From contig JAJPJB010000003.1 of NCBI GenBank assembly GCA_021324465.1, forward strand, positions 1 to 64,000: a DNA stretch of 64,000 bases. Direction: 5' to 3'. This document shows, in pieces, positions 63,262 through 64,000 of this stretch. The stretch comes from Hyphomicrobiaceae bacterium. Its GTDB lineage: Bacteria > Pseudomonadota > Alphaproteobacteria > Rhizobiales > Xanthobacteraceae. The notes beneath the pieces were generated by a model that had not been told where the DNA came from, searched no databases, and worked only from the letters and a program-made list of their open reading frames with translations. The stretch's first letter is position 1. Each line of letters opens with the position of its first letter. Both the position numbers and the translations under genes were made by a program.

Positions 63262-64000
63262 GTGACGACGATCAAATCAGCTGTCGATTGCGGCTCAAAG
63301 GAGTTTCGCGCCAATCAAGCGGCGATGCGCGTCTTGATTGCGGAGCTCGAAAAGCGCCGCGCGCAAGCCGCCGCGGGCGGGCCGGCGCGCGCCCGTGAGC
63401 GCCATATCGCGCGCGGAAAACTCTTGCCGCGCGAGCGGGTGATAACGCTGCTCGACCCCGGCACGCCATTTCTCGAGCTCTCGCCGCTGGCCGCCAACGA
63501 TATGTATGACGATGCGATCCACGCCGCCGGTATCATCACCGGCATTGGGCGCGTGTCGGGCCGCGAATGCGTGATCGTCTGCAACGATTCGACGATCAAA
63601 GGCGGCACCTATTATCCGATGACGGTGAAGAAGCATCTGCGCGCGCAAGAGATTGCGCGTGAGAACCGGCTACCGTGCGTCTATCTGGTCGATTCCGGCG
63701 GCGCCAACCTGCCGCATCAGACCGAAGTCTTTCCCGACCGGGAGCATTTCGGCCGCATTTTCTACAATCAAGCGACGCTGTCGTCCATGGGCATCGCCCA
63801 GATTGCCGTGGTCATGGGCTCATGCACCGCTGGCGGCGCCTACGTGCCGGCGATGTCGGACGAAACCATCATTGTGCGCAATCAGGGCACCATTTTTCTC
63901 GGCGGTCCGCCGCTGGTTAAAGCGGCGACCGGGGAAGTGGTCAGCGCGGAAGACCTGGGTGGCGCCGACGTGCATGCGAAGAAATCCGGCGTAGCGGACT
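63262..64000 (+). CDS. mccB: Acyl-CoA carboxylase carboxyltransferase subunit, methylcrotonyl-CoA carboxylase beta-like, 5' part
   Basis: The first 246 residues of a carboxyltransferase, running off the right edge. GTG 63262 follows GGGGAAG and starts a typical MCCase/PCCase beta N-terminus. [62 protein letters not shown] and [14 protein letters not shown] are close to methylcrotonyl-CoA carboxylase (leucine degradation). The partner biotin-containing subunit should follow outside the window. The paralogous accC in this window is interrupted. Confidence 0.88.
   Translation, partial: MTTIKSAVDCGSKEFRANQAAMRVLIAELEKRRAQAAAGGPARARERHIARGKLLPRERVITLLDPGTPFLELSPLAANDMYDDAIHAAGIITGIGRVSGRECVIVCNDSTIKGGTYYPMTVKKHLRAQEIARENRLPCVYLVDSGGANLPHQTEVFPDREHFGRIFYNQATLSSMGIAQIAVVMGSCTAGGAYVPAMSDETIIVRNQGTIFLGGPPLVKAATGEVVSAEDLGGADVHAKKSGVAD

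Overview
The window is GC-rich, densely packed, ordinary chromosomal DNA from an alphaproteobacterium, most likely Hyphomicrobiales (Rhizobiales; Bradyrhizobiaceae or Xanthobacteraceae-like). Support comes from the gene orders argS-SPOR-nagZ-scpAB-tatABC-serS-surE-pcm-nlpD, yajC-secDF-Mth938 and aroQ-accB-accC-aat-DUF2155-NDUFA12, from frequent GTG/TTG starts with 4-nt overlaps, and from a RIME-like intergenic palindrome. I saw no rRNA, tRNA, CRISPR array, prophage or intact insertion sequence.

Layout. 1-5.1 kb: a D,D-carboxypeptidase cut by the left edge, a phasin with a good promoter, a 65-aa protein, then clpS-clpA. 5.1-15.1 kb: MFS transporter, valS, an epimerase, DNA glycosylase, ilvD, a Sel1 protein, an acetyltransferase and xthA. 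15.1-30.2 kb: an A-type Fe-S carrier, dgt, argS, a SPOR protein, nagZ, scpA/scpB, tatA/B/C, serS, surE, a receiver protein, pcm and an NlpD-like protein; this is a division, segregation, envelope and export block. 30.3-35.7 kb: a DUF815 ATPase, yajC-secD-secF, and homologues of the complex I assembly factors NDUFAF3 and NDUFAF6. 35.8-44.4 kb: a GntR regulator, a kinase-like fusion protein, trmFO, gatC-(small CxxC protein)-gatA, a Bug-type binding protein and an MscS channel. 44.5-49.7 kb: an NDUFA12 homologue, DUF2155, aat, a receiver protein, accC-accB-aroQ. 49.8-64 kb: dsbA and an M48 protease, an aminotransferase with queC and a VUT-type transporter, a RraA-like protein, YdcF, DUF599, GST, Nudix, a NEW3-ABC operon, a DUF1236 protein and the 5' part of an mccB-like gene.

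Two broadly conserved genes, clpA (codon 705, TAG) and accC (codon 241, TAA), are each cut by a single in-frame stop while the rest of their reading frame is intact. Both stops are one base from a glutamate codon. They are either sequence errors or real nonsense alleles. The window also holds the Leu/Phe N-degron enzymes (Aat, ClpS, ClpA) and three complex I-associated genes.

I found no convincing new defence, mobile or biosynthetic system. The least explained items are the NEW3-domain/ABC-2 operon (59.0-62.1 kb), the kinase-like protein with an acyl-CoA-synthetase-type C-terminus (36.8-37.9 kb), the catalytically degenerate squalene-synthase homologue (34.9-35.7 kb), and the small CxxC protein between gatC and gatA.
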